A stretch of 64,000 nucleotides of DNA from Chaetoderma sp. LZ-2023a. Its lineage: Eukaryota; Mollusca; Caudofoveata; Chaetodermatida; Chaetodermatidae. Every line of letters starts with the position of its first letter. Position 1 is the stretch's first letter. The position numbers and the translations under genes are program-made. The notes beneath the pieces were generated by a model. It searched no databases and was not told where the DNA came from. It worked only from the letters and a program-made list of their open reading frames with translations. Where the stretch lies: positions 98,588,164-98,652,163 of the forward strand of contig CM067370.1 of the NCBI GenBank assembly GCA_034401795.1, written 5' to 3'. Shown in pieces: positions 1 through 10,424 of the stretch.

Positions 1-436
1 ACGACACGACGATGTTCGTCGCTGCAAATGGTGGACACATACGCTATTGACATTGTGAGTTTATGTACTGATTGACCTTGCTTTAGCGATGAATTTTTGT
101 TAAAGCAATTTGAATTAACTTTCCATTTTTGATTTTGATTTGTTGCTGATGTTGTTAAATTCGTAATATACAATATGTTGGTATTATAAACTTTTTGATA
201 TACATCTTATTTATATAAATATAGGTGATGCGTTTTCATTGGCAGTCAGTATATATTTCGTTCCCTTTTGGTTTACATGGAATTTTTCTTTTGGTTATTA
301 TATAGATCCTATACATAGATCAGTTTATTTTAGCTAATTCTATCTGGCTATAGCTGGACTCTCACCCCTCCCATAGTTTTACTATGGGATTTCTATTTGT
401 CACTAAATTTAGTTAAAACAATTTAAATAAATATAA
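1..436. other. AT-rich DNA without a recognised gene
   Basis: No family is recognised on either strand. Positions 1-54 are less AT-rich than what follows and are open in frame 1. They are followed by GTGAGT at 55, a good 5' splice donor, so the window may start inside the last bases of an exon. The translated 18 residues do not match the missing RUVBL2 N-terminus and are too short to assign. Confidence 0.4.
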
Positions 437-471
437 CTATAATGTTTCAATGTCTACAACTTTTAATAAGT

Positions 472-678
472 ACGGCCATTCTTCTATGATGCTTTTTTCT
501 CCATACGAAGATAGTGGCCGAGATTGAATAGTAGAAATCAACAGCCATATTTCTATGATGCTTTTTTCTCCATACGAAAATAGTCGTAGAGATTGAATAG
601 TAGAAATCAACAGCCATATTTCTATGATGCTTTTTTCTCCATACAAAGATAGTGGCCGAGATTGAATAGTAGAAATCA
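472..678. repeat. Three tandem copies of a 69-bp unit
   Basis: The motif CTATGATGCTTTTTTCTCCA recurs with a period of 69 bp (motif starts near 484, 553 and 622). It is followed each time by a copy of ATAGTAGAAATCAA. The unit is a multiple of three, so the minus strand stays open for about 80 codons across the array. That reading frame is best explained by the repeat period and not by a gene. Confidence 0.85.
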
Positions 679-1206
679 ATGCCAGTTACCTCTCTCAGGA
701 AGGGGTTAAAATAAGGATATAGCTCTTAACTAAGATACATCGCCTTTCACTCGATTCAAGAAACACTACTTTCTAATAGTATAAATCGATGTTTGGAAGT
801 CTTTATCTGATCTCGTTGTAATATCCTATATTATTTAAATAGACTCTTGACCACTTTGGACTTATACCGAGATAACTCCAGAAATATCTTAACTGTCAAC
901 ATCCTAACTATTATCAGCCTAGTCCTAATTGGAATATTGAGACTTTTTAGCCTTTATTCTTCATTTATAGCTTTCTTTATTCAGATATTAGGTACCATAC
1001 TAGTATATCTTCCATTGGTAGGCTTCTTATCTCCTCTCGTTATTAGGTCTTCTTAATTTATTTTATTGTATTATGGTGTATAACTTGTGCACACTTCATT
1101 TTGTAATCAGGATCGATTTATAATCATCCTTAAAGGAGGGTCTTTCCATATTTGTCTTACTGATTGCAAAGTTTGCTTTTTTATACTTAATATCGTTTTA
1201 TAGAAA
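679..1206. other. Unassigned AT-rich stretch
   Basis: I see no coding similarity, inverted repeat or known element here. A 69-codon open frame (847-1056) is hydrophobic and AT-driven, without family resemblance. Confidence 0.4.
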
Positions 1207-2044
1207 GGTTCCTCTGGTCTGTGTTTTTACCCACCTGGAGGTCTCTTGCGACCTCTCTCAGGGGAAGTTGTTTCCCTACCTCCCAATGTGCAGATAATGA
1301 TACCCACAATTCAACCTCTCAAGGTAGGCCAGTTAGTTTCAGTCAGATCTTTCCTCAGATTCGTAGGCCTCATGGTTGAGGTATAGAAAGTGATTCCTTG
1401 GGCTCCTCTAATGAAAAGACCCTTCCAGTTCTATCGTATGACCCACTGGAATCGGTTTAGATTTCTGAATCATTGGATTTTCATCAATTTCAACTGATGA
1501 ACCATTGCCGGTTTTGGAAAGTCAGTCAATCCCTGTTATTTGGGGTCCCTCTTCATCCACCATCTCCTCAGGCCATCTTTTTCATGGATACATCCCTGCA
1601 AGGATGGGGTACCTTCTGGGACTCCAGAAGATTTCAGGATCCTGGTCCCTCGCAGAATCTTTGTTTCATGTCAACCTTTTAAAACTGTTGGTGTTTTTTC
1701 CATGCCCTAGTTCATTGGGAACCCCTGATTCTCTGTCTTTCAATCTTTATCCGATCAGACATTTCACAGTAGTCTTATTCTTCTATCATCAGGGTGTGGG
1801 GGTGTCCATGTCAGTCTATATCTGTCGAGAGTCACTGATCATTCTTCACTGGTACATGTCCCGCAGCTTTCTCTCTCAGGGGAAGTTATTCCTCTCCCTT
1901 CCCAATGTCCAGACGTTGATGTCCACAATTCAAGCTCTCAAGGTAGGCCAATTAGTTGCAGCCAGATCCTTTCTCAGAATCATAGGCCTCATGGTTTCAG
2001 TAGAAAGAGATTCCTTGGGCTCCTTTGATGAGAAGACCCTTCCA
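1207..2044 (+). mobile_element. Old DIRS-like relic, left part (RT thumb and RNase H, duplicated)
   Basis: This is a degenerate fragment of a DIRS-type pol gene. About 1236-1410 resembles the end of the RT domain of element A (LRVIGLMVS-like motif). About 1490-1870 resembles its RNase H, where a TDAS-type motif is decayed to MDTS followed by QGWG. The RT-end segment then starts again at about 1861-2044 (RIIGLMVSVE), so the relic is a tandem duplication of an RT-end plus RNase H unit of about 640 bp. The second unit stops at 2044 where element A begins, and its RNase H half resumes at 9873. Frames are broken by several indels, so no product is expected. Confidence 0.75.
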
Positions 2045-2326
2045 GTTGTTATTACACCACAAAAACATCCATTACCGTTCAATCACTACTTGCTAAATCA
2101 ATTATCTGCATTTAGCTATCAGAATAAGATTTTTATGCTTGCATACACCTCCCTATGCCTATTCCTATTAATATGGACCCTCAACCAGGCTACTGGTTAA
2201 GTCCATCTCCAGTATACTGACTGATATAGACTGGCACCAGTCTATACTCACTCCATAGTGACACCTGTCACTAAGCGCGCTTGCGCATGCACACTGGAGC
2301 CCAAATAGGAAACAGATTCACTTTTC
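2045..2326 (+). repeat. Left inverted terminal repeat of DIRS element A
   Basis: It matches the reverse complement of 9568-9872 over most of its length, including the GC-rich stretch around CTAAGCGCGCTTGCGCATGC. The outermost 40 bp differ from the right end, as in DIRS-1, where the two ends are unequal. The first bases GTT are shared with the interrupted relic, so the exact border is uncertain by 3 bp. Confidence 0.85.
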
Positions 2327-2811
2327 AATTATTCTGCTTGCAGAACAACTGCTCAAATATTTTCCAAGAGATTTTAGTGCTTTGCGCTGTGTCAGATACA
2401 CTTAAATTGTGCTTCATATTATTAACAATATGCCTTCTATGAAGTCAATCCTCCCTAAGTTACGTTTAGGAAGTATATTCGTGGTTACATTGTATTTTAT
2501 AACTATTTATATATTGTTACCGGTTTTCGTGAAGGGTCGCTATCATTTTTGTGGTAACTTATTTACAATGCCTATATCATCATCATCATCATATTAATTC
2601 TCTAGTGTACTCCAAGAGCCCTTATCACTTTTCACCAAGTGCATTATAAGGAATTTCATTTATCCCTATTAATGTTTGTCTTCTTGTCGTTAGGGAATTT
2701 GTTTTCAAATTGGAACTTTCCCACCTTTTTTAGAAGTGTGTTTTATGTTTCTAGACTCTTTTTAGCGATTCTCTAAGCTGTATGCTTCATTGTTACTATT
2801 TTTTCGTTTTT

Positions 2812-5800
2812 AGGAGTCTGTTAAATTGTCCGATAAGACGAAATGCACGTCTGCCAAATGTGATCGTCTTCACTCTGCTGATTTTGGTGGTCATGTGTGT
2901 GCGAAATACACTTCGTGCACCCCCACAGCGATGTGTGGGATTTGTAAAGGGTGGTCGGCCTCGGTTTCTAAGGCCTTTTTTAAGGAATTGCCCACTAAAC
3001 AACCGCTGCCCTCTGGTCATTCTTCCCCTACCTCCGTTGCTAGTAAGACAAAAGCTGTGTCTTGCAAAATCTAATGTATCTATTCCGGCAGCAACAGAGC
3101 GGGGGGGGCCCCTCTTCGGCGAATTCGGAAGCTGTCTTAGCGTTATTTGCGAGACTTGAATCCTTCGCTTCTGTACTGACTAAATCTTTAGACGAAAGGA
3201 TATCTTCTGCCATCATGGAGGCCAAGAAACAGGAAGTTTCTTCTGGTTCCGACGATAGCCCGAGGGCTAGCAGGCGTTCCCACGTTCCCGCAAATGGGGG
3301 AAACCGATCCCTCTAACGTCAATGCAGGTTATTAGGTCTCCTAAACAAAAGTCTAGAGCGACAAAGCTATCGAAGGTGAGCTCGTACAGGTCACCGGGCC
3401 AAACCCACATTAGAGTTGAGGGTGATAGGCATAACCCTCAAGAAGTGGTGGCGGAGGCGGAAGCTAACGTCCAAAAGCCTTATGCTAATGCCAGTATTTT
3501 GGTCATACCGGTCGTCAAGATTCTCTGTAGGTCGCCTATAGCTAAGAGTTCGCATTCTAGCCTTGTTCCGTTGTGGTGGACTCGGGTCCTCGGGACTCAG
3601 GTTTACTTCCGTTTTCCGGTGCTACTTCCGTTCCGTCGGTTTCCGGTATGTCTTCTGGTTTTGTAGGTCATCCAGGTCCTCTAGATCCAGTTCTTTCTTC
3701 AGTTCCGTCCATTTCTGGTTTAACTTCCGGTTTTGCAAGACATCCGGCTCTTACTTCCGTTCCGTCCATTTCCGGTATGACTTCCAGTTTTGTAGGAAAT
3801 CCAGGTCTTCAAGATCCAGTTATTACTTCCGTTCCGACCATTTCCAGTGTGACTTCCGTTTTTGTAGGACATCTGGGTCTTCAAGATCTGTATACCTAGT
3901 TCCGTTTCCAGCTTTAGCAGCGCTTCCGGTCATACTGGATATCCGGGGTCTGTGGACTCCTATTATTTTTCGTCTTCCGTTAGAAGCGCCTCCGCTTCCG
4001 GTTTGGATTCCTGTCTGTACACCTCTGCTTCTGGTTCTAGAGGTGTGCTTCCGGGTCGTTCAGATCCGGATAGACTTCTGTCTTCCGCTTCGGGTTGGGA
4101 TGTAATTTCCGGGATAGCGAGAGATCATAGTCGCTTAGAGTCGTCTAAGATTTTATCCGAGCATCATCTTACGCTTCCGTTTTCAGTCTCCTCGTTAGAT
4201 TCAGAGAAATTTTCCGAGAATAAGCGTAGGGATTGTAATGATAGGAGTTTTGTAGGTTCTGGTTCTGAAATATCTCAGCGGGTGTTTTTTCAGGATTCTG
4301 TAGTTTCCAATTATGATTCTTTTCTCCCTTCTCAGGGTAGTTGATGTTGATTTATCTTCCCCGTCTTCATCTCCTTATTTTCGTGATGCTGTTTTGAGTT
4401 CATCTTCCTCTAGGCCTCCTTCTTTCTCCTCCTCTTCTCATCCTCCAGGTTTTAAACCTGTTTCTTCTCTTTCTGCTAAGGATTTCTCGTCCAGTCATGT
4501 GTCTAACTCGTCAGCTCTTTTTCAATCATCTATTCCTCCTCCGGGTTTCTCCCATCTTCCTTCTTCTCTTTCCTCTCAGGGTTCATTAGATCATTCTTCT
4601 TCTTCTCCATCTTCTCTTCCAATCTCTTCTCTTCCTCCTTCTTCCTCTTCTTCTTCTTTTGATCATCTTGATCCGATTGTTTCCGTTGTCCTTTCTCCTG
4701 AGCTAGAATTTCAAATTGTTGATTCACGTTTAGATTTCTCTTTGTTTTCTGTGGTTAGGGATCCTTCTCTAGATCGGTCGTTTGTTTCTGCTCGCTTTTC
4801 TATTCTATCGAGGTTTTCTGCCAGTTCTCTGGTTCTCCTTTTCTTGTCCTCTAGTCAGGATCAGGGTAGGGATTCTTTTTCTTCTTCTCAAGTCTCTTCC
4901 TTTCCTGAGTCTGCTAGAAGACCCTCTTCTATTTATTCTAGGGCAGGTGAATCTTTAGTTTCAGGTGACTCTTCTCTTCTCATCTCTTCTTCCTCTCCTC
5001 CTCTTCATCCTTCTCTTCCTTCAGCTCCCAAGTCTGTCAGGGCCAGGGATCTGAAGAGGTTTTGTCCGGTCAGAGCCTCTTCGGAAGACTGGTCCATGGC
5101 TCACAGGTGGATCGCATCTACTCTTTCTCTTCCTCTTAAGGAGGAATTTACTATTGACCCTCCTTCTTTCGGTTCCGCTCTTTCTACGTCTGATTCTTCC
5201 TCTTCTTCCTCTTCTTCCTCTCCTCAGGTTCTGCCTATTGATAACTTAGTAGTTGATATGCTTGATTTCTTTGTTAATGATGCTAACACTAAGGATTTTT
5301 CTCTTGGTTCAAAATATAATCCTCCTGTTCAAGTTCCCAAGGAGGATTATGTGAAGGTTGCCTCTACTCAGTCTCTTTCTGGTTCTGCTTGGGATGTTCT
5401 TTCTTCTCAATTAAAGGAGTCTTCCAAGGTTGAGTTTTCCAATGATCTTTCCAAATGGGAGTCTGTTTACAGGTCTCAGCTTAAGTCGTCTAATTTCCTT
5501 GCTCTGTTATCTGAGGCTGTTTTTAAGGCTGAAGAATGTGGTGATCAAGTTCGTTTATCAGTCTTTCATTCTTTGGCAGATTTGTCTCGTGGCTCCCTCA
5601 ATTCAGTCTAGGTCGTTGGGTTTCATTACCTCAAAGCGTAGATCCAGGAAGTTCTCTGAGGTTCAGATTTCTAATTCTTTGAAGAATAGTCTTGTTGCAG
5701 CACCTCCGTTTGGTCAAGATATTTTCGGACAATCGGCTCCTAGACTAATTCGTGCGGAATCTGAGCGCCTGAAGGCCTCTAGGGAGCTTCAGGCTCAGAT

Positions 5801-6110
5801 ATCCTTTGCTAATCCTTCCTCGAAAAGAGATGTTTCGTCAGTGAAGAGTCCGAATTCTTCTCCTAGAAGAAAGAGCCTCAAACCTGACCAATTTGGAACT
5901 TATCCCTCTAGGATTATTAATAATTCCAATCTTTCTTCTTCCAATCTTCAAGATCGATCCACAGAGGAGGAGCGCTTCGATTCCATATCCTCTCATCATT
6001 CCAGGTCTCAAGGGAGGCAGTCTCTCTCTCCTTGGGAGAGAAGGGGTCAGACCCCTTCTCGTCGTGTTAGTTCCAGGTCCAGAGGTCGTTCTTCCTTTAG
6101 AGGGTATTAA
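2812..6110 (+). pseudogene. DIRS element A gag-like region, broken
   Basis: This is the nucleocapsid-like ORF1 region. A Cys/His cluster lies at 2840-2960 (K-C-x4-C, then H-V-C and C-G-I-C), like that at the start of element C's gag. A segment with LFARLESFASVLTKSLDERI follows at about 3150. A long Ser- and Pro-rich pyrimidine-biased stretch (3500-5220) leads to a conserved C-terminal half (5240-6110) ending in an Arg/Ser-rich tail. That tail would suit nucleic-acid binding, which is an inference. The frame changes several times (near 3070, 3320, 3900, 4340 and 5600) and ends with TAA at 6108. There is no ATG before the Cys cluster. A pyrimidine tract and TTTAG precede it at 2798-2811, so a spliced start is possible. 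Confidence 0.7.
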
Positions 6111-7894
6111 GGAAAGAGAGTTTGAAGGTGTGGACTATTCCCGAGTACGTCCAACCTTCTCTCTTCCCTTCCTCATCCCTCCCTGTCTTCTTGTGCCTTC
6201 GGATCAGTCGGTCCAGTGCCTGTTACCCAACGTGCCAGTAGGAGGGCGCCTTTCTCTGTTTTTGGAGAATTGGCAGGCCCTCGTTCAGGACTCCTGGCTA
6301 GTTTCTCAGATACGTTGGTGTTATGCACCTTCATGGATCCGTCATCCTCCTCTTCTTTCTTTTCTCCCAATTTGGACACCGATTCCCTCCAATCCGGAAA
6401 AATTGGTTGCCTTGGAAGAGGATTTGGAATCCATGATTGTAAAGAGGGCAATAGAAGAGGTTCCCCACTGGAGAGTAGACCCGGGCTACTACTCGATCAT
6501 CTTTTTAGTTTCCAGGAAAACAGGGGGTTGGCGTCCTATCATAAATTTAAAAAAGCTAAATCTTATGATTCTCACCCCCAAGTTCAAGATGGAGACAATC
6601 TCCCAGATCATTTCCAGTTTAGATCAGGGAATGTGGACGTCTTACATCGATCTAAAGGATGCCTACTTTCATGTTCTCATTCACCCTGCCTTCAGAAAGT
6701 TCCTGAGGTTTGCTTACAAGGATCGAGTTTGGCAGTTCCGCGCCATGCCCTTTGGCCTGACCACGGCTCCCTTCCGTTTTACCCACCTAGTTTCAGCCGT
6801 GGCAGGAATTTTACACCGTCGTTCTATCCATCTTCACGTTTATATAGACGACTGGTTGGTAAAAGCAAGGTCATCCTCAGAAGTTTGCAGTCTGGCATGC
6901 AACCTAGGGTGGATTTTAAATCTAAAGAAATCAGGCCTAATTCCATCTCAAATCTTTACGCATCTAGGCGTTTCTTTCGACCTGGCCCAGGGTGTAGTCT
7001 TCCCCTCCGATCCAAGGATAGAGGCTTTATCAGTAGCAATGGAAATCCTGTCTTCTCCCATGGTAAGAGCAAGATTCCTGTTAAGAGTGATAGGCTTGAT
7101 GGTCAGCATAGAGAATGTAATTCCTTGGGCGGCGCTGATGAGAAGTCCCTTCCAAATGTACTTAATGTCCCTTTGGAAGCAGTTAGTTCACTCTATTTAC
7201 CATCAGATTCCCATCAGAGAACACTCGATCGATTTTTGGAAGGATCGTTCTCTGCTTCTGATGGGTGTTCCACTGGTAAAGTCCTCCCCTCAGGCGATTA
7301 TCTTCACAGACGCTTCCCAGGAGGGATGGGGAGCGGTCTGGGACTCCCTGTCAGTTTCCGGCCTTTGGTCCCTGGAGGAGTCGATGGCCCATATCAACAT
7401 TCTGGAATTGTGGGCTGTCAAGAAGGCTCTCCTTTCATGGTCAGATCTTGTGATAGGTCTCAGTCTCGATTCGGTCGGACAATTCGTCAGTGGTGTCTTA
7501 TATCAACAGGCAGGGAGGTACAAGGTCGTCTCTGCTTTGTCTAGAAGTGTGGAATCTTCTCTTGTGGTGCCGCAAGAATCAGATTTTTCTAGTGTCTTCC
7601 CATGTCCCAGGCAGTCTGAATTTTCTGGCGGACCAACTGGCACGTCCCAGCAAATTTGCCCACACAGTGGCAGTTAAAGAGGTCGGTTGTCAGAGCGATT
7701 TTCAGTCTTATGGGCCGTCCTCTAGTAGATCTGTTTGCGACCTCTCTGAATGCTCAGATCTCTTACATGTCTCCTTTTCCAGACAGTCAATCCCTGGCGG
7801 TGGATTCTCTGTCCCAGTCCTGGACAGGAATGTTCACCTATGCCTTCCGTCCAACGATTTTAATTCCGTTAGTCTTGAAGAAGATCAAAGATGA
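6111..7894 (+). pseudogene. DIRS element A reverse transcriptase-RNase H, frameshifted
   Basis: The frame is open from 5893, overlapping the gag tail in another phase as is usual for DIRS elements. RT motifs are TGGWRPIINLK, SYIDLKDAYFHV, MPFGLTTAPF and the catalytic YIDDW near 6840. RNase H follows with FTDAS near 7300 and the ELWAV motif near 7400. The frame then shifts at about 7470 and again at about 7670. The remaining RNase H and connector (SYINRQGGTRS, HVPGSLNFLADQL, LVDLFAT, LLIAPFWP) is readable only by changing frame. The protein would copy element RNA to DNA, but this copy cannot make it intact. Confidence 0.85.
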
Positions 7895-9142
7895 AATTTG
7901 CGAGATTCTTCTGATAGCTCCCTTTTGGCCAAAGAGGATTTGGTTTGTAGACCTTCTAGATCTTCTGGTAGACTTCCCTCGTCTTCTTCCAGTATCCCAG
8001 GATCTTCTATCTCAAGTAAGAGGTCGTTGTGTTCATCCAAACCCAGAAATTTTCAATCTGTGTGTTTGGAGAATCTCGAGTCTGAGGTCCTCGAGAATAA
8101 GGTTTCTTCAAGATCTCAGGAAATTATTGATTCTGCCAGAAGAGAGTCGACCCGTCGAGTTTACAAGGGTCGACTTAAAATTTTTGGAGAATGGTGTTCA
8201 GACCAAGGTCTCGTGCCCGATTCTGTTTCTATACCCCAAGTATTAGACTTTTTATCTTATCTGTTTGATTCTTTACATTTATCAGCTAATACGGTTTGGG
8301 GGTATAGATTTTCTCTGGCATCTTCTCTTCCTTGTCTTCTGAATGCCGATGTCAAGGATACTAAGACTCTTAATAGTTTTATTAGAGGTCTAGGTAATAT
8401 TCATCCTCCGATTGCTAAGCCTTTACCTTCCTGGGATTTGGCTTTGGTTCTTCAAGTTTTGGCAGGTCGCCATTTTGAACCTATTTCTTCTATCAGTATT
8501 AAGCTTTTAGCTCTCAAAGCTGTTTTTTTTTTATTGCTGCTGCCTCTGCTAGAAGACGTTCAGAGATTCATGCTATTTCTGCTGAAAGGGATAGATTTAT
8601 AGTTTCGGGAGAGGGTTTGGTTTTATATCCCAAAAGGGACTTTTTATCTAAAACTCAGTCTAACCGCTTTCCTGCTAGTCCGATCATTTTAAAATCTTTA
8701 TCGTCTTTTTCGCCATCCGATAAATTTTGGTGTCCTGTTAGGGCATTAAGAATGTACAAACAGCGAACCGATTTTAAAAGAGTCGATCCATCCCATTTAT
8801 GGGTTTCCTACGCGGAAGAGTTATCTAAGCCGGTCTCAAAATCTACGATTGCCAGATGGATTTGTGAGACAATTAAGCTTTGTTACGAGATAGCCTCACC
8901 GGATCAAATTAATCTCCCATATTAAAGCCCATGATGTTAGAGGTATGGCTACTTCTTTCACTCTTTTTGCCGGTTCGTCTTTAGATGAAGTCATGCAGGT
9001 GGCAGGATGGAAATCTGAATCCACTTTTACAACTTTTTATCTCAAAGACCAGAGTGCAGCAGCCTCCTTCTTTCATAACATTACTATTTTAACCAAAAAA
9101 GCCGAAGACCATTTACCAAGCACATCCCACCATTTTCGTTAG
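7895..9142 (+). pseudogene. DIRS element A tyrosine recombinase, frameshifted
   Basis: This is the phage-integrase-type recombinase that replaces a DDE integrase in DIRS elements. The N-terminal core-binding part begins near 8120 (SARRESTRRVYKGR). The catalytic part has ASARRRSE (first Arg), AHDVRG (His and second Arg), then GWKSESTFTTFY, with W and the nucleophile Tyr near 9035. Two indels break it: a run of ten T at 8523-8532 and an extra C in CTCCC at 8914-8918. The stop TAG is at 9140. The true start is unclear because the N-terminus overlaps the RT-RH frame. Confidence 0.82.
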
Positions 9143-9368
9143 GACTGTGCGTCTGTGAGAAATGGTGAGAGTCTTATTTTGTTTTTTATTTGTTTCTTTA
9201 AGTTCAAGTTTTCCTTTTTTGTTAATCACGGTGTGATTGAGTTAAATGCACTATTATGTTATGTTATTAACATTTGGATAAGATTGATTTGATTTTTATC
9301 CTTGTTTGTTGATTCTCATATCTCCTCCCATCTAATGTTTAAGCTGGGCACTAACCAAATCTATGGGT

Positions 9369-9500
9369 TTAGCAAGTAGTGATTGAATGGTAATGGATGT
9401 TTTTGTGGTGTAATAACAACCCCCCACAGACCCCCCTTGCAGGTTGGTCTGTTGTTTTATTAACCACTATAAAAACATACTTACCATTCAATCACTACGA
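9369..9500 (+). repeat. Internal complementary region of DIRS element A
   Basis: Positions 9369-9417 are the reverse complement of the left outer end (2048-2096, one mismatch). Positions 9436-9498 are the reverse complement of the right outer end (about 9806-9868). Between them lies a C-rich linker, so this region holds the two ends head to head as they would meet in a circular intermediate. This matches the layout and proposed role of the internal complementary region in DIRS-1. Confidence 0.88.
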
Positions 9501-9567
9501 CCCGCCCTCAGCCACCCCGCATGGTAAGATTTGAGAATTGGCCTTTAATATTTGGCACTTAAATTTA

Positions 9568-9872
9568 GAAAAGTGAATCTGTTTCCTATTTGGGCTCCAG
9601 TGTGCATGCGCAAGCGCGCTTAGTGACAGGCGTCACCATGGAGTGAGTATAGACTGGTGCCAGTCTATATCAGTCAGTATACTGGAGATGGACGTAACCA
9701 GTAGCCTGGTTGAGGGTCCATATTAATAGGAATAGGCATGGGGAGGAGTGTATGCAAGCATAAAAATCTTATTCTGAAAGCTAACTGCAGATAATTGATT
9801 TAGCAAGTAGTGATTGAACGGTACGTATGTTTTTATAGTGGTTAATAAAACAACAGACCAACCCGCAAGGGG
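9568..9872 (-). repeat. Right inverted terminal repeat of DIRS element A
   Basis: It is the inverted partner of 2045-2326. The outer end runs through GTGGTTAATAAAACAACAGA and stops after CAAGGGG. The internal complementary region predicts about 12 further bases (GGTCTGTGGGGG), which are missing here. So are about 7 bp expected from the interrupted relic. A small deletion at this junction explains both. Confidence 0.8.
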
Positions 9873-10240
9873 ATGGCCCATTGGAATCAGTCTCTAGATT
9901 CTCTGGATCTTCCAATTCTCATCAAGTTCTCTCTCATGACTCATTGCCGGTTTTGGAAAGACCGTCAGACCCTTTTATTAGGGGTTCCTCTACATCTTCC
10001 AACCCCTCACGCAATTATCTTCACAGATGTATCCCTGGAGCGGTGGGGATCCATTTGAACCTGGTCCCTCACAGAATCTTCCTCCCATGTCAACCTTTTA
10101 GAACTATGGGCTGTTTTCCATGCCCTAGTTCATTGGGAACCCTTGATTCTAGGTATGTCAATTCTTATCAGATCAGACATTTCACAGTGGTCTCGTTCAT
10201 CAATCATCAGGTGTGGGGGGGGGGGGGTGTAGGGACCAGA

Positions 10241-10320
<80 letters not shown>

Positions 10321-10413
10321 GAGAGTCCATGATCATGCTTCAGTGGTGCAAGTTCCACAACATTTCTCTTCAAGCATCCCATGTCCCAGGCAAACTGAAT
10401 TTTCTAGCCGACC
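9873..10413 (+). mobile_element. Old DIRS-like relic, right part (RNase H)
   Basis: It continues the relic interrupted at 2044. The RNase H fragment FWKDRQTLLLGVP with FTDVSLERWG (9950-10060) parallels 1500-1620. The sequence then follows 1640-1800 closely until a G-run and a TC microsatellite. It ends with a decayed VPGKLNFLADQ-like stretch (10380-10413), where element B begins abruptly. Confidence 0.72.
10244..10317. repeat. (TC)n microsatellite
   Basis: About 37 uninterrupted TC dinucleotides, preceded by a run of 13 G at 10215-10227. It lies inside the relic RNase H. Low-complexity Arg-Glu or Ser-Leu open frames across it are artefacts. Confidence 0.97.
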
Positions 10414-10424
10414 AGTTCGATCAT

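Larger units (their letters stand above)
2045..9872 (+). mobile_element. DIRS-type tyrosine-recombinase retrotransposon A
   Basis: A 7.8-kb element with inverted termini (2045-2326 and 9568-9872), a gag-like region, RT-RNase H with a YIDD active site, a tyrosine recombinase, and an internal complementary region (9369-9500) carrying the complement of both outer ends. It has no long direct repeats, protease or DDE integrase, which separates it from Ty3 and Ty1 elements. It interrupts the older relic at a GTT, the kind of trinucleotide at which DIRS-1 is known to recombine, without a target-site duplication. Frameshifts in every coding region make it inactive. Confidence 0.88.

Noticed and set aside
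1-54. Candidate RUVBL2 exon 1 before a GTGAGT donor
   Set aside because: None of the three frames gives the conserved VTRIERIG end, and the phase at the donor does not match the acceptor at 18446.
2045-9872. Ty3-type LTR retrotransposon
   Set aside because: No long terminal direct repeats, protease or DDE integrase. A tyrosine recombinase with R, HxxR and Y is present and the ends are inverted.
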